Shown here piece by piece: positions 26,758 to 35,281 of a stretch of 64,000 nucleotides of DNA. Numbering within the stretch: position 1 is the first letter of the stretch; every line of letters begins with the position of its first letter. The DNA is from Bog-473 sp963766995 (GTDB lineage Bacteria > Actinomycetota > Acidimicrobiia > Acidimicrobiales > RAAP-2), in assembly GCA_963766995.1 (NCBI GenBank), contig CAVYCE010000001.1, positions 496,001 through 560,000 of the forward strand. Reading direction: 5' to 3'. The notes under the pieces are model-generated. The model was not told where the DNA came from, did no database searches, and saw only the letters and a program-made list of their open reading frames with translations. A program made the translations under genes and the position numbers.

Positions 26758-27708
26758 ATGCCCCAAACTCCACAGCGAGTGGCCTCTGGCCAGAAGATCG
26801 AAGCTCACCATCTCACCAAGCAATACGGTGCAACGGCGGCCGTCCACGATTTGACCTTCGACGTCAATCCTGGCGTCGTCACGGGCTTCATCGGGCCGAA
26901 CGGTTCGGGCAAGACGACCACCATGCGCCTGATCCTTGGACTCGACAATCCAACTTCCGGTGACGTGACCATCGGCGGAAAGCGCTACCGCGATCTGCCG
27001 GCGCCCTTGCGTGAAGTCGGTGCCCTCATTGACGCCAAAGCGGTGCATCCAAGCCGAACCGCATACAACTATCTATTGGGTTTGGCGCAAAGCAATGCCA
27101 TCTCACGGTCTCGGATCGACGAAGTTCTTGGAATGGTTGGCATGGACGCAGTGGCTGGCAAGAAAGTGGGGGGCTTTTCGCTCGGGATGGGACAACGCCT
27201 AGGCATTGCCGCGGCGCTCCTCGGAGATCCTCCAGTCTTGATGTTCGACGAGCCGCTCAATGGCTTGGACCCTGAAGGAATTGTCTGGATTCGTGAGCTC
27301 ATGCAGCGCCTCGCTGCCGAGGGACGCACGGTGTTCGTTTCCAGTCACCTGATGAACGAGATGGCTGTCACCGCCAACCACCTCATTGTGATCGGTCAAG
27401 GAAAGCTGCTCCGGGATGAGGGCGTGAGTGAATTTGTCGAGTCGAATTCCGAGCACTGGGTGCTGGTCCGATCTTCCGATCTTGACGCCCTCACCTCGGT
27501 GCTCAAAGAAGCCGGAGCGCAGGTGGAGCCCGGTGCCGACGAGAGCATCCGGGTTGCCGGTCTCGATAGCCGCGCCATCGGGGAACTCGCCGCCACCAAG
27601 GGCCTGACTCTGCATGAGTTGGCCACCCAACACGCCTCATTGGAGGAAGCATTCATGGATCTCACACACGACAGCGTGCAGTACCGCGCCAGCAAGGCAG
27701 CAGCATGA
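26758..27708 (+). CDS. ABC transporter ATP-binding protein (ABC-2 type exporter)
   Basis: 316 residues from ATG 26758; GTG 26749 is an alternative and AAAGGA lies upstream. Walker A is GPNGSGKTT, signature FSLGMGQR, Walker B LMFDEPLNGLDPEG, and the H-loop is VFVSSHLMNE. The C-terminal extension with VLVRSSDLDALTSVLKEAG is typical of DrrA/CcmA-type drug or lipid exporters. The stop overlaps the permease start by four bases (ATGA). Confidence 0.9.
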   Translation: MPQTPQRVASGQKIEAHHLTKQYGATAAVHDLTFDVNPGVVTGFIGPNGSGKTTTMRLILGLDNPTSGDVTIGGKRYRDLPAPLREVGALIDAKAVHPSRTAYNYLLGLAQSNAISRSRIDEVLGMVGMDAVAGKKVGGFSLGMGQRLGIAAALLGDPPVLMFDEPLNGLDPEGIVWIRELMQRLAAEGRTVFVSSHLMNEMAVTANHLIVIGQGKLLRDEGVSEFVESNSEHWVLVRSSDLDALTSVLKEAGAQVEPGADESIRVAGLDSRAIGELAATKGLTLHELATQHASLEEAFMDLTHDSVQYRASKAAA

Positions 27709-28535
27709 CAACAACATTGGCCACACCGGACACTCTCTTCACGGAGCCCAACTACCGGCCGGCCGGATTTGCCGATGTGCTCCGGTCCGAATGGACGAAG
27801 GCTCGCACCGTCCGATCCACCATTTGGACCCTTCTCGTGGCCACGGTGCTTGGAATCGGGCTGGGCGCCCTCATCAGCGCTCTGGCTGGAAACGGCTACG
27901 ACAAAAGCTCGGCCAGTACTCGCCTGACATGGGACCCAACGGCGATCAGCGGAGCCGGACTTGCCATTGCCCAATTGGCCATCGGAATTCTCGGCGTGTT
28001 GCTCATCACGTCTGAATACTCGACGCGATCCATCTCAAGCACTCTGGCTGCTGTGCCTCGTCGGAGCCGACTATTGGTGGCCAAGGGAGTCGTGATGCTG
28101 GCCATGACATTCGTCGTGGTCGAGGTCATCGCCTTTGTTGCGTTCTTCATTGGACAGGCACTTATGTCGGGACACGCCCCGACGGCGAACCTCGGAGATC
28201 CTGGCGTCCTACGTGCCCTCATCGGAAGTGGCCTTTACGGTGCCCTGCTTGGACTTTTCGGCGTCGCCCTGGGCACCATTCTGCGCCACGCCGCCGGCTC
28301 CATCGCCGTACTCGTGGCGCTTTTGTTTGTGCTGCCCGGGATCATTGCCGCCTTGCCGGCATCAATTGAGAACATCGTCGAGGAATACTGGCCTACTCAG
28401 GCTGGGTCGCAAATCGCCAGCGTGGTCCACACGGCCCACACGTTGTCGCCATGGGCCGGGTTCGGCGTTTTCGCATTGTTCGTTGGGATCATGTCCGCCA
28501 TCGCACTGCACACCCTGAACCACCGGGACGCTTAG
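27705..28535 (+). CDS. ABC-2 type permease subunit
   Basis: 276 residues with about six transmembrane helices. The cytoplasmic opening FADVLRSEWTKARTVRSTIW and the later ITSEYSTRSISSTLAAVPRR are hallmark segments of the ABC-2 membrane family that pairs with the preceding ATPase. It probably exports a drug, lipid or cell-surface precursor. Cotranslated with the ATPase through a 4-nt overlap, and likely under the divergent MarR. Confidence 0.88.
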   Translation: MTTTLATPDTLFTEPNYRPAGFADVLRSEWTKARTVRSTIWTLLVATVLGIGLGALISALAGNGYDKSSASTRLTWDPTAISGAGLAIAQLAIGILGVLLITSEYSTRSISSTLAAVPRRSRLLVAKGVVMLAMTFVVVEVIAFVAFFIGQALMSGHAPTANLGDPGVLRALIGSGLYGALLGLFGVALGTILRHAAGSIAVLVALLFVLPGIIAALPASIENIVEEYWPTQAGSQIASVVHTAHTLSPWAGFGVFALFVGIMSAIALHTLNHRDA

Positions 28536-28596
28536 TCCGCACCTTCAGCTTCTCCAACAAGTGAGGAAGGAGACGCTGTCTGAGTTCTGTGTGAAG

Positions 28597-28668
28597 CGCC
28601 CCCGGCAAGATTCGAACTTGCGCACACGGTTTAGGAAACCGATGCTCTATCCCCTGAGCTACGGGGGC
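28597..28668 (-). tRNA. tRNA-Arg (anticodon CCU)
   Basis: 72 nt on the minus strand. The acceptor stem is GCCCCCG paired with CGGGGGC (28662-28668 with 28598-28604), and the discriminator is G. The D-arm is GCTC...GAGC. The anticodon loop TTCCTAA gives CCU (plus-strand AGG at 28633-28635), and the T-arm is GCAAG-TTCGAAT-CTTGC. CCA is not encoded. The top pair of the anticodon stem (27-43) is a T-T mismatch; otherwise the cloverleaf is complete. It reads AGG arginine codons. Confidence 0.95.
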
Positions 28669-28735
28669 GGGACCTCTGCAGGTTGAAAGTGCAGTGTTCC
28701 GCCTGAAAGGCATCTCCAGACTACGCCGTCCCGTC

Positions 28736-28747
28736 TACCGTTAGGCG
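28736..28747 (+). promoter_or_regulatory. Leaderless -10 of the PhyH gene
   Basis: TACCGT (28736-28741), 6 nt, then ATG 28748. Confidence 0.55.
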
Positions 28748-29632
28748 ATGGCAGACGACCTGCTGAGTGCGGCACACCAATGGAAGACCGAGGGGTGGGC
28801 CCTGGTGGACGGGTTGATCGATGCGGCTGATATCGATGCCGTGACCGGTGACCTGGAGCACCTCTACGGGACCGACACCTTCGCTGACTACAACCGAGCG
28901 TCTGGTTTTGGTGACGGTGCTCCTCAAGGACGCCAGTTCCGCTCCACGCAATTCCAAGGGATGCGCGGCTTCCCCCAGCCCGATTGCCCAGCGTTGAACG
29001 AACTCTTCTTGCATCCTCGACTCCTCGAATTTGCCCGCCTGGCCCTCGGCGACGATGACGTGCGGATCTACCAGGCCGCGGTGTGGGGTAAGTGGGCTGG
29101 AGCCGTCAACTACGAGCAGCCCTTGCATCAAGACGGAAATCACTCGCTCCTCCCGCCGCGCATGGAGCCCGGGTTCTGGCATCTCGAGACATTTCTTTAT
29201 CTCTCCGATGTGGATCATGACTGCGCCCCGCCTCGCCTGGTGCCAAGAAGTAGTTCTGGAGTTTCGTACGAACACCTCTACGAGCACGAAGTGGCCGCGG
29301 TCGGCCGCCGAGGATCGCTTGTGGCCTACCGCTCTGACGTGTGGCACCGAGGCACCGATTTCACTCGGCCCGACGGGTCCCGCTTCGTACTCGTCGCCTC
29401 CTACCGACCGGCCCAAGCCGATTGGTTTGGCTACGACGCCTTCCCGCGGCTAGGCAACAACCACATTTTTCGCTCATTCGTTGCTGGCAAGTCACCTGAA
29501 GATTTGGCGCTCTTTGGCGTGCCCCGGCCTGGTCATCTGTTCTGGAACGAAGCCACCGTGGACGCTATGGCTGCCCAGTATCCGGGACTCGACATCGGTC
29601 CATGGCGGGCGGCGTTAGACCGCGCCCTCTAG
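28748..29632 (+). CDS. Phytanoyl-CoA dioxygenase (PhyH) family protein
   Basis: 294 residues of the Fe(II)/2-oxoglutarate oxygenase fold. The iron ligands are H and D in QPLHQDGNH and the second His in SDVWHRGTDFTRPDGSRFVL, with the downstream Arg for 2-oxoglutarate. The family hydroxylates CoA esters, halogenates, or modifies small molecules; the substrate here is unknown. A leaderless promoter precedes the ATG. The stop shares bases (CTAG) with the convergent membrane-protein gene. Confidence 0.87.
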   Translation: MADDLLSAAHQWKTEGWALVDGLIDAADIDAVTGDLEHLYGTDTFADYNRASGFGDGAPQGRQFRSTQFQGMRGFPQPDCPALNELFLHPRLLEFARLALGDDDVRIYQAAVWGKWAGAVNYEQPLHQDGNHSLLPPRMEPGFWHLETFLYLSDVDHDCAPPRLVPRSSSGVSYEHLYEHEVAAVGRRGSLVAYRSDVWHRGTDFTRPDGSRFVLVASYRPAQADWFGYDAFPRLGNNHIFRSFVAGKSPEDLALFGVPRPGHLFWNEATVDAMAAQYPGLDIGPWRAALDRAL

Positions 29633-30273
29633 GTCTCGGCGCCCCCGCGAAGCGCGCCGGCCGGTGCGTGACGCCAGGTGTGGCGCACGATGGCGGCTGA
29701 GGTCACCAGTACATAGAAGAAGTCGAGCAGGGAGTTGACCGTGGCTGAGCGACTGGGCCCACCGCCGAAGACTCCGGGGCCGATAAGCTGAAAAATCATG
29801 TAGACGCAGAATCCCAGCGAGATCATCATCGTGATCATGAAGACGAACGAGACGACGCCAACGTAGGAATGCAGGATGCGCGCGTTGGGTCCGTCGACTC
29901 GACCGTCGCCCTTGGCGGAGGCGATGCCACGTTGAAGGTGGTTGCGCATAATGAACCCGGGAATCAAGAGGAAGAGCCCGCCCATTACCACTTGCCTGGC
30001 CACTCCATTGCCGATCGGCGCCTCATGAGGACCGATGAACGACAAGAGGCTGGTCACGATGAGCGAAAGTCCGGCATATGACAGCAACAAGGTGACGAAG
30101 GACATACCGAAGAGATAAACGGAGAATGGCCGCATTCCGCGTGGATCGGGTTCAGCCCGGTTGGAGACAATCAGGATCGGCAGCGGCAGGCTGAGGAGCG
30201 CCAGCAGAGCGATTCCCCCGAATATCCCTCCAAACACGAACGGACCCGCGTTGATTATCTGGTTCGATACCAT
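29629..30273 (-). CDS. Uncharacterised integral membrane protein
   Basis: 214 residues from ATG 30273, preceded by a G-rich ribosome site; the much longer upstream frame runs antisense to the ahcY leader and is discarded. There are about five hydrophobic helices (GGIFGGIALLALLSLPLPIL, MSFVTLLLSYAGLSLIV, VVMGGLFLLIPGFIM and two more), with a basic cytoplasmic loop between helices 3 and 4. No catalytic motif is recognised. It is divergent from ahcY. Confidence 0.75.
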   Translation of the reverse strand: MVSNQIINAGPFVFGGIFGGIALLALLSLPLPILIVSNRAEPDPRGMRPFSVYLFGMSFVTLLLSYAGLSLIVTSLLSFIGPHEAPIGNGVARQVVMGGLFLLIPGFIMRNHLQRGIASAKGDGRVDGPNARILHSYVGVVSFVFMITMMISLGFCVYMIFQLIGPGVFGGGPSRSATVNSLLDFFYVLVTSAAIVRHTWRHAPAGALRGGAET

Positions 30274-30386
30274 CACAACCCCCTTTGTTTCCCCCGGTGA
30301 ACCCGGGTCTGTGACCGACCATACGCACACGATCAGGCCGAATAGCGAATGGTGGGTGTTGGCGTGAACCAGGCGGGCAGGAGGGC

Positions 30387-30511
30387 TATCCTCTTGCTCG
30401 GGTAAGCGGCCTCCGACAGAGGTCGGAGCACGTGCGCTGCGCTTCCGCCGTATGGCCCGCAAAAGGCCTGCGCGCCCGCGCACGTAGAAACCGACAATCC
30501 AAGGAGCTGAA
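30387..30511 (+). promoter_or_regulatory. Promoter and structured 5' leader of ahcY
   Basis: TATCCT (30387-30392) is a plausible -10, which gives a leader of roughly 110 nt. Within it, 30411-30428 is a perfect 7-bp hairpin CTCCGAC-AGAG-GTCGGAG. ACGTGCGC (30430-30437) pairs perfectly with GCGCACGT (30478-30485), enclosing a GGCC/GGCC mini-hairpin. AAGGAG lies just before the ATG. The layout suggests an RNA regulator sensing a methylation-cycle metabolite, but it does not clearly match a riboswitch consensus I know. Confidence 0.5.
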
Positions 30512-31963
30512 ATGCCGAACGCTGATACCGCTTTGCCGTTCAAGGTGGCCAACCTGTCCGAAGCCGAATACGGCCGCAAGGAAATCGTCATGGCCGAGCA
30601 CGAGATGCCCGGTCTGATGGCCATGCGGGCCGAATTTGGGGCCAGCCAACCCTTGGCCGGCGCCCGGATCACCGGTTCGTTGCACATGACCATCCAGACA
30701 GCTGTGCTCATCGAGACCTTGACCGCGCTCGGCGCCCGTGTGCGCTGGGCCAGCTGCAACATCTTCTCGACCCAAGACCACGCCGCCGCCGCGGTAGCCG
30801 TCGGTCCCGAAGGTACCGTCGATGACCCCAAGGGCGTGCCCGTCTTCGCCTGGAAGGGCGAGACGCTGGAGGAGTACTGGTGGTGCACCGAGCAGGCGCT
30901 GCTGTGGCCTGGCGAGGGCGGCCCGAACATGATCCTCGACGACGGTGGCGACGCCACGCTCCTCGTGCACAAGGGTGTCGAATTCGAAAAGGCCGGCGCG
31001 GTGCCCGACCCGTCCACTGCCGAGTCGGAGGAATTCCAGTTCGTGCTGGCCCTCTTGGGTCGCAGCCTGACCGAAGACTCGCAGCGTTGGACCTCCATCG
31101 CCAACGGGATCAAGGGCGTCACTGAGGAGACCACCACCGGCGTGCACCGGCTGGTCGAGATGGCCAAGAAGGGCGAGCTCCTCTTCCCCGCCATCAACGT
31201 CAATGACTCGGTGACCAAGTCCAAGTTCGACAACAAGTACGGCTGCCGTCACTCCCTGATCGACGGCATCAATCGGGCCACCGATGTGCTCATCGGCGGC
31301 AAGGTGGCCGTGGTCTGTGGTTACGGTGACGTCGGCAAGGGCTGCGCCCAGTCCCTGGCCGGCCAGGGTGCACGCGTCGTCGTGACCGAGGTCGACCCCA
31401 TCTGCGCTCTGCAGGCTGCCATGGAGGGCTTCCAGGTCACCACCCTGGAGGACATCCTGCCCATCGCCGACATCATCATCACGACGACCGGGAACTTCAA
31501 CATCATCACGGCCGCTCACATGGCCGGCATGAAGCATCAGGCCATCGTCGGCAACATCGGCCACTTCGACAATGAGATCGACATGGCCGGTCTGATGAAG
31601 ACACCCGGCATCGAGCGGGTCAACATCAAGCCACAGGTCGACAAGTGGATCTTCCCTGACGGCCACGCCATCATCGTGTTGTCCGAGGGCCGACTGCTCA
31701 ACCTGGGTAATGCCACCGGTCACCCGAGCTTCGTGATGTCGAACTCGTTCACCAACCAGACGATGGCCCAGCTGGAACTGTTCAACCAGACCGGCCAATA
31801 CGTCAACGACGTTTACGTGCTGCCCAAGCACCTCGACGAGAAGGTGGCCCGGCTCCACTTGGACGCACTCGGCGTGAAGCTCACCGTGCTGAGCCAAGAC
31901 CAGGCCGACTACATCGGCGTCCCAGTAGAGGGCCCCTACAAGCCGGACACGTACCGGTACTAA
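30512..31963 (+). CDS. ahcY: S-adenosylhomocysteine hydrolase (adenosylhomocysteinase)
   Basis: 483 residues, the long actinobacterial form with an insert around 150-190. Recognisable are HMTIQTAVLIETLTALGA, SCNIFSTQDHAAAA, INVNDSVTKSKFDNKYG (active-site Lys-Asp), the NAD-binding VVCGYGDVGKGCAQSLAGQG, and the C-terminal LDEKVARLHLDALG with the Lys-Tyr tail PDTYRY. It splits SAH into adenosine and homocysteine, removing the product that inhibits methyltransferases. It has a strong ribosome site and a structured leader. The stop overlaps that of the convergent anti-sigma gene. Confidence 0.97.
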   Translation: MPNADTALPFKVANLSEAEYGRKEIVMAEHEMPGLMAMRAEFGASQPLAGARITGSLHMTIQTAVLIETLTALGARVRWASCNIFSTQDHAAAAVAVGPEGTVDDPKGVPVFAWKGETLEEYWWCTEQALLWPGEGGPNMILDDGGDATLLVHKGVEFEKAGAVPDPSTAESEEFQFVLALLGRSLTEDSQRWTSIANGIKGVTEETTTGVHRLVEMAKKGELLFPAINVNDSVTKSKFDNKYGCRHSLIDGINRATDVLIGGKVAVVCGYGDVGKGCAQSLAGQGARVVVTEVDPICALQAAMEGFQVTTLEDILPIADIIITTTGNFNIITAAHMAGMKHQAIVGNIGHFDNEIDMAGLMKTPGIERVNIKPQVDKWIFPDGHAIIVLSEGRLLNLGNATGHPSFVMSNSFTNQTMAQLELFNQTGQYVNDVYVLPKHLDEKVARLHLDALGVKLTVLSQDQADYIGVPVEGPYKPDTYRY

Positions 31964-32623
31964 TGCAACGTGGCGGTGGCCAGCACGGCACCGTCGGTTG
32001 ACACCACTTCAGCGGTTTGTACGTCCTGGGGCGCCACGGGTAACGCGGCGCCCCAGGCTCCGTACCCCTTCTTGGCCGTGAACGTCCCGACCTTGTGCAC
32101 GACACCGTCGGTGGTGATCACCTCACAAGTGACATGCCCGCTGACAGAAGAGTCGGCCAACATCATGAACATCCAGGGCGTCGATCCGCCGTAGGTGTAC
32201 ACGCGCCCCACTCCCTTGCCCCGTTCGCGCAGTGCGGAGGACGAGACGAGGACGCCTTCGTGCGATCGCCCCAGGGCAGTCGTGGGTCCAGTTGGCGCCG
32301 ACGAACCTGACAGACCGATTCCGAGTCCCACCCCCGAGCGCGACGATGGCCGCTGCCGCGGCCAACACCCAGTAGGAAGGCACAATCCGGGATTTCTTAG
32401 GATCGATCACCCCCATGCGCTCGAACAGTCGGACCTCAAATCCCACCGGCGGCTCACGGTCGGGCGCCACCTGCACCACCGCATCGGCGGCGCGGGAGAG
32501 CAGCTCGAGCTCTTCGGCACAACGGGGGCAATTCTCAACATGCGCCAGCGTCGCCGCCCGCTCGCGGCCGGTGAGAATGCCCAAAGCCAGTTCGGCCAGG
32601 AGTTCGGAGTGTTCGTCGCTCAT
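31960..32623 (-). pseudogene. RskA-like anti-sigma factor, frameshifted in a five-base homopolymer
   Basis: Frame 1 (start 32623) encodes a zinc-binding anti-sigma domain HxxxCxxC (H28, C32, C35) and a transmembrane segment SYWVLAAAAAIVAL. Right after it the frame is lost and coding resumes in another frame: GVGLGIGLSGSSAP, then a C-terminal extracellular RskA domain with VHKVGTFTAKKGYG and ending ATATLH. The switch falls at the C5 run 32331-32335; one C fewer restores a continuous protein of about 220 residues. The start overlaps the sigma gene stop. Probably a homopolymer error or a very recent lesion. Confidence 0.8.
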
Positions 32624-33210
32624 TGCTCCTCCTCCAGTTCCCGCACGTGCTCGACAGCGGCTCGTAGTCGCATCAGCCCGGTCCGGATTCGCGTCTTGGC
32701 TGTGCCCAAAGGAATCCCTTCCTCCTCGCTCACTTCCAAGGCGGTGCGGCCGTAGACCGATGCCAGTACCACCGCACGCCGCTGCTCGGCCGGAAGCTCC
32801 GCCAGTGCGCCTCGCATGAGGTCACGCACGTCGCCACGTCGCACCGCATCTTCGGGATTGTGCTCAAGGCTGATGACGGCCGAAGCGGCAAAAGTATCGG
32901 GATCGGTAGGCACTGACCGTCGCATACGCAGCGCGTCGATAGTCAGGTTCCTGGTGATGGTGAGCACCCAGGAGGTGACCGATCCCCGTCGGGCGTCGAA
33001 GACCGGCGCGTGGCGCCAGACCCGGATCAGCGCTTCCTGGGCCACTTCTTCGGCCACGCCGGCGTCATTGGTCATGGAGTAAGCCAAGCCGAACACCCTG
33101 CGTTGATATCGGCGCACGAAGGCCACCGCCGAAGCCTGGTCGCCCACCGCCATGCCGGCCAAGAGCGCCTCGTCAGTCGGTCCCTCTGCAGCCACGGCCA
33201 ATTGTCGCAT
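32620..33210 (-). CDS. ECF RNA polymerase sigma factor (SigK/RskA-type pair)
   Basis: 196 residues from ATG 33210; the frame extends to 33303 without a better start. Sigma-2 shows VFGLAYSMTNDAGVAEEVAQ and FDARRGSVTSWVLTITRN. Sigma-4 has LPAEQRRAVVLASVYGRTAL, then IPLGTAKTRIRTGLMRLR. It directs RNA polymerase to a small stress regulon. The downstream anti-sigma gene overlaps its stop, the usual pairing in which the membrane anti-sigma holds the sigma until a signal arrives. Confidence 0.9.
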   Translation of the reverse strand: MRQLAVAAEGPTDEALLAGMAVGDQASAVAFVRRYQRRVFGLAYSMTNDAGVAEEVAQEALIRVWRHAPVFDARRGSVTSWVLTITRNLTIDALRMRRSVPTDPDTFAASAVISLEHNPEDAVRRGDVRDLMRGALAELPAEQRRAVVLASVYGRTALEVSEEEGIPLGTAKTRIRTGLMRLRAAVEHVRELEEEQ

Positions 33211-33353
33211 CCTCAGTACTACGGCCGATCCCACTCCCGAGATTCCTCTTGAGCCAATCTCTGGACCAGGGGTCCGTCGTAGATCCTCTCGAGAGGAGCC
33301 CATATGTCGAAACTCGCATCCGCCTCACCCCGCCGCACCGGAGAACAGAGGTG

Positions 33354-33815
33354 ATGCCCGAACTCCTGACTCGTAAGGCCACCTCAATGGCCGGCCGGAT
33401 TACCTTCGTGGCCGGCGGGGCCCTCATCCTGTGGTCGACTTACATCCACTTCCATCTCTGGCAATCGGTGGGCTACAAGCACCTGCCCACCATTGGTCTC
33501 CTCTTCCTGCTGCAGTGGATCGGCGGGATTGCGCTGGGACTGGCCGTTCTTGCCGTGCCTCGCCTCTGGGTCGCCCTGGGTGGGATCGGCTTCGCCATCT
33601 CCACCATGGTGGGCTTCTTGCTCTGCACTGCCCTGCCCAAGGGTCTCTTCAACTTCAAGGAATCGTGGATGGCGCCATTTGCCCACGAGGCCTTCTACAT
33701 CGAGATTGCCATCATTGTCGTGCTGGCCATCGCGGGGGCGCTCTGCCTCTCTGGATCAGCGTCCGCGTCAAAGGCCGGGTCCACCCCTCCCGTCGCCACG
33801 GCGCCCGGCGCATAG
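33354..33815 (+). CDS. Small four-helix integral membrane protein
   Basis: 153 residues from ATG 33354 (GTG 33351 in frame). Four hydrophobic helices: ITFVAGGALILWSTYIHFHL, LLFLLQWIGGIALGLAVLAV, WVALGGIGFAISTMVGFLLC and IEIAIIVVLAIAGALCL. Histidines and HFHLW in the first helix and a C-terminal Ala/Ser/Pro-rich tail are notable. It is divergent from the ECF sigma gene and could be one of its targets; that is inference. No family recognised. Confidence 0.7.
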   Translation: MPELLTRKATSMAGRITFVAGGALILWSTYIHFHLWQSVGYKHLPTIGLLFLLQWIGGIALGLAVLAVPRLWVALGGIGFAISTMVGFLLCTALPKGLFNFKESWMAPFAHEAFYIEIAIIVVLAIAGALCLSGSASASKAGSTPPVATAPGA

Positions 33816-33871
33816 CGGGCCGGGCTTGCGTCGTCTTCTCCCAGCAGAGACGCGAGCCCGGCTCAGTTCGC

Positions 33872-34693
33872 TTAACGCAAACCAGCGAAGAGATCGTCTT
33901 CGGGCGTCGGGCTATTGGTGGAATCGAGGATGCGAACGAAACTCTCACTGCCCATCACCTGGCTAAACATCTCCACGCCCATTTGCAGGAACACGATGTT
34001 GTCGCCCTGACTGGCATGGGCCTCCAGTGAGGCGTACTTGCGGGCGGCCACTGCACTGCAGTCGATGACCGTGGTGATCAGCTCGTCGGGGGTACCTATG
34101 TCAGAGTTTTCGCCCACCTCGTCGGGTACTTCAATCCCGGATTCGGCCAGCACGTCCCGAAAGCTGGTGATCAACGAGCGCGCTACCGCCGTGTAATAGA
34201 GCTTGTTGGGGATACCGCATTCGGCGATGGCAGCATGAGTGATGCGGTTGGCCTGAATGTGATCGGGGTGCCCGTAAAAACCGTTCTCGTCGTACGTCAC
34301 CACTACCTGAGGCTCGTATTGACGCATCAGATCGGCCAGGCGGTGGGCGGCGTCGGCCACGGGTGTATTCCAGAAGGCATTGGGCAGGGTGTTCTGCGGC
34401 CATCCCTCCATGCCGGAGTCGTGATAGCCGAGGAGTTCGAGGTGCGACACCCCCAGCACCTCGCAGCTCTTCTCCAGCTCCTTCCTCCTGGTGGGAACCA
34501 CAAGCAGCTCATCGTGCGCCGCGTCGTCAGGCTTGACCCCGCCCGCGCCGTCGCCCAACTCGCCGTTGGTGCAGGTCACCAGCACGGTTCGCACACCCTC
34601 GTCGGAGTAGCGCGCCAGAATGCCACCGGTCCCGATGGCTTCGTCGTCCGGATGGGCGTGCACTGCCATGAGGGTGAGCGGTCGAGAGGACAT
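33872..34693 (-). CDS. PIG-L family deacetylase (MshB/Mca-like)
   Basis: 273 residues. The zinc site motif HAHPDDE (12-18) and the later FYGHPDHIQAN are the two signatures of the LmbE/PIG-L family. LVTCTNGELGDGAG and LELLGYHDSGM also match. In Actinomycetota such enzymes deacetylate GlcNAc-inositol (MshB, mycothiol synthesis) or cleave mycothiol conjugates (Mca); which of the two cannot be told here. A leaderless promoter precedes the start. Confidence 0.87.
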   Translation of the reverse strand: MSSRPLTLMAVHAHPDDEAIGTGGILARYSDEGVRTVLVTCTNGELGDGAGGVKPDDAAHDELLVVPTRRKELEKSCEVLGVSHLELLGYHDSGMEGWPQNTLPNAFWNTPVADAAHRLADLMRQYEPQVVVTYDENGFYGHPDHIQANRITHAAIAECGIPNKLYYTAVARSLITSFRDVLAESGIEVPDEVGENSDIGTPDELITTVIDCSAVAARKYASLEAHASQGDNIVFLQMGVEMFSQVMGSESFVRILDSTNSPTPEDDLFAGLR

Positions 34694-34706
34694 TCGTCCG
34701 AGCGTA
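34694..34706 (-). promoter_or_regulatory. Leaderless -10 of the PIG-L gene
   Basis: TACGCT on the minus strand (34701-34706), 7 nt, then the ATG at 34693. Confidence 0.55.
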
Positions 34707-34714
34707 TGGGAAGT

Positions 34715-35281
34715 TCAGGCCGTCACATGCAGCAGAGCGTTTGCGCCAGCCAAGAATCCCGGGCTGGCCCAACGCTGCGTCTGCTCGACAAAGTCGGTCA
34801 TCCACGTCCAACCGACCGGTCCACCGGGAGAGGCCACGGCCAGCTCCACCTCGTTGGCGTAGGTCAGATCGACGAAGAGGGTGACACCGGCTGCGAGCGG
34901 GGTGAACACTTCGCCGGTGAAGCGATCGCGGAATGTCAGGTCTTCGGCTGTGACGTCTGGATCTGAGAGCTGGGGATAGAAGGCGTCACGATCACACGAC
35001 GCATAGAAATAGACGAGTGCTTCGGCCTGCGCCCCAATGGCCGCACGCAGCTGTGCTCGATTCTCCAGCTCCAAGAGACACGGCTCAAAGCCGTGTGTAC
35101 CGTAGGTGGCATGGCCAAGGGCGGCCAAAGCCAATCCATCATCGCCGCCCCAGTCCCGGACCAGCTCCTCCACTCCGATCAGGTGAGACAGGAGGTCACC
35201 AAAGAGATGGGGCGTGGTATCGGCACCGTGCTCCCGCAGGAAGGTGATGGCTGCTGCTCGATAATCAGTGCTGGTGCTCAT
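34715..35281 (-). CDS. DUF6817-like protein (HD-type helical metal-site candidate)
   Basis: 188 residues. The N-terminal half has HLFGDLLSHLIGVEELV, then ALAALGHATYGTHGFEP, a pattern of paired histidines and YGT that I associate with DUF6817 proteins and that resembles HD-domain metal sites. The C-terminal half is mixed alpha/beta without motifs. The start codon overlaps the stop of the aldolase-LLM fusion (ATGA), so it is translationally coupled to it. Reaction unknown. Confidence 0.65.
   Translation of the reverse strand: MSTSTDYRAAAITFLREHGADTTPHLFGDLLSHLIGVEELVRDWGGDDGLALAALGHATYGTHGFEPCLLELENRAQLRAAIGAQAEALVYFYASCDRDAFYPQLSDPDVTAEDLTFRDRFTGEVFTPLAAGVTLFVDLTYANEVELAVASPGGPVGWTWMTDFVEQTQRWASPGFLAGANALLHVTA

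Noticed and set aside
30387..30511. A confident SAH riboswitch call
   Set aside because: Hairpins are present, but the conserved core bases of the known class cannot be matched by eye; kept as a candidate only.
29629..31236. A 535-codon frame including the membrane-protein gene
   Set aside because: Its upstream part runs antisense across the ahcY leader and gene; the ATG at 30273 has a ribosome site and begins the membrane helices.
30386..31897. A 503-codon frame antisense to ahcY
   Set aside because: Low-complexity His/Gly/Val/Asp-rich sequence mirrored from GC-rich codons; the sense frame is a textbook SAH hydrolase.
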